Of a stretch of DNA of 48,002 nt, positions 47,974 through 48,002 are shown one piece after another. Within the stretch, counting starts at the first letter, position 1. Each line of letters begins with the position of its first letter. The position numbers and the translations under genes are program-made. The stretch spans positions 1 through 48,002 of the forward strand of contig NZ_JNBA01000028.1 in assembly GCF_000760295.1 (NCBI RefSeq), written 5' to 3'. Below the pieces are notes generated by a model. The model did not search any database, was not told where the DNA came from, and was given only the letters and a program-made list of their open reading frames with translations. Source of the DNA: Prochlorococcus sp. MIT 0701. GTDB lineage: Bacteria > Cyanobacteriota > Cyanobacteriia > PCC-6307 > Cyanobiaceae.

Positions 47974-48002
47974 ATAACTCATTAATCAATGAGTGTGATG
48001 AC

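Overview
The window looks like the chromosome of a marine picocyanobacterium, most likely Prochlorococcus of the low-light IV group (MIT9313/MIT9303-like). Photosynthesis genes (psbU, petL, rpaB), cyanobacteria-only families (DUF3120, DUF4346, the radical SAM/PDZ family) and moderate GC in the gene-dense parts support this. PsbU, egtBD and a Nif11-type leader peptide fit LLIV better than streamlined Prochlorococcus. The species call is inference from gene content.

Layout. 1-13.8 kb is dense housekeeping DNA: inositol-phosphatase-like protein, TolC-like exporter, radical SAM/PDZ protein, UppP, DUF3120, PsbU, NadB, VKOR-thioredoxin fusion, RimO, an MFS transporter, a 30-residue petL that runs into the MFS gene, and a B12-binding radical SAM protein. 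13.8-19.3 kb holds DUF4346, a small secreted protein, a FemAB-like acyltransferase with a decayed partial copy of itself, and a pterin/flavin pair (double-domain PTPS plus RibD-like reductase), then aroK. 19.3-27.4 kb is an AT-rich, gene-poor island between aroK and thiC. It carries a two-gene unknown operon behind a perfect 21-bp dyad, a DUF1499 protein, an orphan Nif11 peptide, several very small membrane or secreted ORFs, and long stretches without convincing genes.

27.4-35 kb returns to core genes: thiC under a TPP riboswitch, a translationally coupled ruvB-TPR-M20 peptidase-small membrane protein operon, smpB, and a large membrane-anchored kinase-like protein with degenerate catalytic residues. 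35-38 kb is a decay patch: a truncated, frameshifted GT4 glycosyltransferase, a frameshifted HExxH protein and a GT32-like glycosyltransferase. 38-40.9 kb is an ergothioneine operon, egtB-egtD followed by two hercynine-associated small proteins. 40.9-48 kb holds lysS, rpaB with a hexanucleotide repeat in its 3' end, a sugar ABC binding protein, the mreBCD shape operon and ssb.

Many adjacent same-strand genes overlap by 1 or 4 bases (TGATG, ATGA or GTGA), which implies translational coupling and was used to choose starts. The least explained parts are the 21.5-22.4 kb operon with its dyad, the orphan Nif11 peptide, the half-degenerate PTPS, the pseudokinase-like membrane protein and the two egt-linked coiled-coil proteins.
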